Below, piece by piece: positions 61,954-64,000 of a DNA stretch of 64,000 nucleotides (within the stretch, counting starts at the first letter, position 1; each line of letters opens with the position of its first letter). The notes beneath the pieces were generated by a model. That model saw only the letters and a program-made list of their open reading frames with translations. It ran no database searches and was not told the origin of the DNA. The DNA is from DATAEE01 sp963725145 (lineage in GTDB: Bacteria; Acidobacteriota; Vicinamibacteria; Vicinamibacterales; 2-12-FULL-66-21): contig CAVRXL010000013.1 in NCBI GenBank assembly GCA_963725145.1, positions 1,240,001-1,304,000 on the forward strand, in the 5' to 3' direction. Position numbers and translations under genes: made by a program.

Positions 61954-63864
61954 CTTGTAACTTCTCTGAGACGGCTTGACGTACTCGAACGCCAGCGGCT
62001 CCTTGTGGAGCGCATGCGGCTTTCCGACGCCGGCGAATTCCCAGGCCGCGACGTAGCTGAACCGCTCGTCGTCTCGCCGGGCTTCGTTGTCCGGAGTCTG
62101 ATGCTCTTCGCGGAAGTGGCCGCCGCAGGACTCCTCTCGTTCCAGCGCGTCGAGCGCCAGCAGTTCCGCGAATTCGAGGTAGTCGGCGACCCGGCCGGCG
62201 TATTCGAGGTTCCTGTTCAGGTTGTTCCTCTCTCCCGGGACCGACACGTTCTGCCAGAACTCGTCGCGCAGGTGGGGGATGCGGGCGAGCGCCTTTTTCA
62301 GGCCGGCGGCGTTACGCGCCATCCCGACCTCGTCCCACAGGAGCCGTCCGAGCTCACGGTGCAGCGCCCGCGGAGTCTTGCGCCCCCGAACCTTCAACAG
62401 CGCGTCGATCCGCTCCTGTGTCGCGTTCGCGGCCTCGCGGAAGGCGTCATGGTCCGCGCTCACCGCGGGAAGCGACGAGCCCCCGAGGTAGTGCGCCAGC
62501 GTGTACGGGATGACGAAGTAACCGTCGGCCAGCCCCTGCATCAGCGCGCTGGCGCCGAGCCGGTTCGCGCCGTGGTCCGAGAAGTTCGCCTCGCCGAGCA
62601 CGTGCAGGCCCGGCACGTTGCTCATGAGGTTGTAATCCACCCACAGGCCGCCCATCGTGTAGTGGACCGCCGGAAAGATGCGCATCGGGATCTCGTACGG
62701 ATCTTCGGCGGTGATCTTCCGGTACATGTCGAAGAGGTTGCCGTATTTGCTCCCGATGACGTCCCGGCCGAGCCGTTTGATGGCATCCGTGAAGTCGAGA
62801 TACACGGCAAGACCGCTGTCGCCGACACCGCGTCCCTCGTCGCAGACGCCCTTCGCGGCCCGGGACGCGACGTCGCGCGGCACCAGGTTGCCGAAGCTCG
62901 GGTAGCGCCGCTCGAGGTAGTAATCCCGGTCCCCATCCGGGATGTTCTGCGGCGGCCGATTGTCGCGGGCGTTCTTCGGAACCCAGACGCGGCCGTCGTT
63001 GCGGAGGCTCTCGCTCATCAACGTCAGCTTCGACTGATGCTCCCCGGAGACCGGGATGCACGTGGGGTGAATCTGCGTGAAGCACGGGTTCGCGAAGAGC
63101 GCGCCCCGCTTGTGCGCGCGCCAGGCGGCCGTCACGTTCGAGTTCACGGCGTTGGTCGAGAGGTAGTAAGCGGTGCCGTAGCCGCCGGTGCAGAGCAGAA
63201 CGACGTGCGCCGCGTGGCGTTCCAGCTCGCCGGTCACGAGATTCCGCACGACGATACCGCGCGCCTGGCCGTTGACGAGGACCAGGTCGAGCATCTCGCG
63301 GTTCGGGAACATCCGGACCGTGCCGAGCTCCACCTGCCGCATCATCGACTGGTACGCGCCGAGCAGGAGCTGCTGGCCCGTCTGGCCGCGGGCGTAGAAG
63401 GTCCGTGACACCTGCGCGCCGCCGAACGACCGGTTGTCGAGCAGGCCTCCGTATTCCCGGGCGAACGGGACCCCTTGCGCGACGCACTGGTCGATGATGT
63501 TCACGCTCAGCTGCGCCAGCCGGTAGACGTTCGCCTCTCGTGCCCGGTAGTCGCCACCTTTGATGGTGTCGTAGAAGAGCCGCTGCACGCTGTCGCCGTC
63601 GTTCTGGTAGTTCTTCGCGGCGTTGATGCCCCCCTGGGCGGCGATGCTGTGGGCGCGGCGGGCGCTGTCGTGGATGCAGAAGCTCAGCACCTGATAGCCC
63701 AGCTCGCCGAGAGACGACGCGGCCGAGGCCCCGGCCAGGCCCGTCCCGACGACGATGATGGTGAACTTGCGGCGGTTCGCCGGGTTCACCAGCTTCATCT
63801 CGAAGCGGTGACGATCCCACTTGTCTGGAAGCGCTCCGCCGGGAATCTTCGAGTCGAGCGTCAT
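61951..63864 (-). CDS. sdhA: Succinate dehydrogenase / fumarate reductase flavoprotein subunit
   Basis: This is a 637-residue flavoprotein. FTIIVVGTGLAGASAASSLGELG binds FAD, and HSIAAQGGINAAKN contains the His for covalent FAD. The substrate site shows HPTCIPVSGEHQ and YTMGGLWVDYN. It oxidises succinate or reduces fumarate. The sequence is of the Bacteroidetes/Epsilon-like group, in which a single SdhC carries two hemes. It overlaps sdhC by 3 bases (ATGA). Confidence 0.95.
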   Translation of the reverse strand: MTLDSKIPGGALPDKWDRHRFEMKLVNPANRRKFTIIVVGTGLAGASAASSLGELGYQVLSFCIHDSARRAHSIAAQGGINAAKNYQNDGDSVQRLFYDTIKGGDYRAREANVYRLAQLSVNIIDQCVAQGVPFAREYGGLLDNRSFGGAQVSRTFYARGQTGQQLLLGAYQSMMRQVELGTVRMFPNREMLDLVLVNGQARGIVVRNLVTGELERHAAHVVLLCTGGYGTAYYLSTNAVNSNVTAAWRAHKRGALFANPCFTQIHPTCIPVSGEHQSKLTLMSESLRNDGRVWVPKNARDNRPPQNIPDGDRDYYLERRYPSFGNLVPRDVASRAAKGVCDEGRGVGDSGLAVYLDFTDAIKRLGRDVIGSKYGNLFDMYRKITAEDPYEIPMRIFPAVHYTMGGLWVDYNLMSNVPGLHVLGEANFSDHGANRLGASALMQGLADGYFVIPYTLAHYLGGSSLPAVSADHDAFREAANATQERIDALLKVRGRKTPRALHRELGRLLWDEVGMARNAAGLKKALARIPHLRDEFWQNVSVPGERNNLNRNLEYAGRVADYLEFAELLALDALEREESCGGHFREEHQTPDNEARRDDERFSYVAAWEFAGVGKPHALHKEPLAFEYVKPSQRSYK

Positions 63865-64000
63865 CGTAGGAAGTACAGCACCACCGGAATGGCGCCGAGG
63901 CCGCCGGCGATGGCGACGGCGAGGATCGTGCCGGCGGTCAGAATCTGGCGCGCCCGGCGCGGGTGATCGACGCCGAGCGACTGCAGCGCGCTCGAGATCC
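63861..64000 (-). CDS. sdhC: Succinate dehydrogenase cytochrome b subunit, C-terminal end, partial
   Basis: The last 46 codons before the window edge, read on the minus strand, give ISSALQSLGVDHPRRARQIL and then TAGTILAVAIAGGLGAIPVV, ending LYFLR. This is the final transmembrane helix and the preceding loop of the single-subunit SdhC type (compare FQTLGLNHP- segments). The stop TGA (63863-63861) overlaps the sdhA ATG. The remainder lies beyond the window. Confidence 0.85.
   Translation of the reverse strand, partial: ISSALQSLGVDHPRRARQILTAGTILAVAIAGGLGAIPVVLYFLR

Noticed and set aside
62005..63408. A 467-codon plus-strand frame opposite sdhA
   Set aside because: Antisense shadow of sdhA with no recognisable motif.

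Overview
This is a GC-rich (by eye about two thirds G+C), densely coded stretch of a bacterial chromosome. It carries almost only core genes, with no insertion sequence, phage gene, CRISPR array or rRNA. The organism is a diderm: it has Kdo synthesis (kdsA, kdsB, kdsD), a LapB-type LPS regulator, LolA, two secretins and a type IV pilus assembly operon. Gene content, gene order and the style of the small conserved hypotheticals suggest an Acidobacteriota bacterium, perhaps of the Vicinamibacteria. That placement is inferred from pattern recognition, not from a marker-gene tree.

Layout. 1-2123: riboflavin genes (3' end of ribD, ribE, ribBA). 2216-6569: ffh-rpsP-khpA-rimM-trmD-rplS-rnhB, the classic translation and SRP cluster, behind a good sigma-70 promoter. 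6596-13078: a large TPR protein, a small membrane protein, a secreted phospholipase-D-like protein flanked by inverted 9-bp repeats, a ThiE/TenI protein, a RodZ-like HTH membrane protein and two uncharacterised genes. 13075-14808: polX on the minus strand, followed upstream by a GHMP kinase. 15820-23124: a seven-gene co-directional run for murein recycling and precursor synthesis (nagZ, ldcA, mpl, pxpB, pxpC, murB, murA). 23152-28983: an orphan lipoprotein secretin with lolA, a degenerate PolX/PHP paralogue, a rhodanese-fold protein, small zinc-ribbon proteins and an atypical response regulator. 29050-29125: tRNA-Ala(CGC). 29250-32599: pfkA, an asparaginase and a threonine synthase with an apparent 3' frameshift. 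32614-36265: frr, pyrH, tsf, rpsB, rpsI and rplM, all minus strand. 36509-42965: pilMNOPQ plus two lipoproteins, behind a near-perfect sigma-54 promoter. 43003-49959: a TPR protein, an M24 peptidase, accB, accC, thiE, an amino-acid permease and folD. 50038-56453: coaE, lapB, kdsD, kdsA, pyrG and kdsB on the minus strand. 56528-64000: a small envelope protein, serA, icd, mdh, sdhB, sdhA and the end of sdhC.

How the genes fit together. PyrG makes the CTP that KdsB uses to activate Kdo made by KdsD and KdsA. LapB in the same run would tune LPS synthesis. NagZ, LdcA and Mpl are a textbook route for re-using cell-wall fragments, and MurA and MurB begin new wall synthesis. PilM-N-O-P-Q form the alignment complex and outer-membrane pore of the type IV pilus. 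AccB and AccC are two parts of acetyl-CoA carboxylase. Icd, Mdh and Sdh are TCA-cycle enzymes.

Beyond the genes, the most distinctive signals are regulatory and repetitive. Many genes have a -10 box only 6-15 bases before the start codon, which suggests leaderless or very short-leader mRNAs. In one case a single palindromic ATTATAAT serves two divergent genes. Short palindromes whose loops carry stop codons sit at gene ends, sometimes providing the actual stop. Heptanucleotide arrays fill several intergenic gaps. MurA has Asp in place of the fosfomycin-target Cys.
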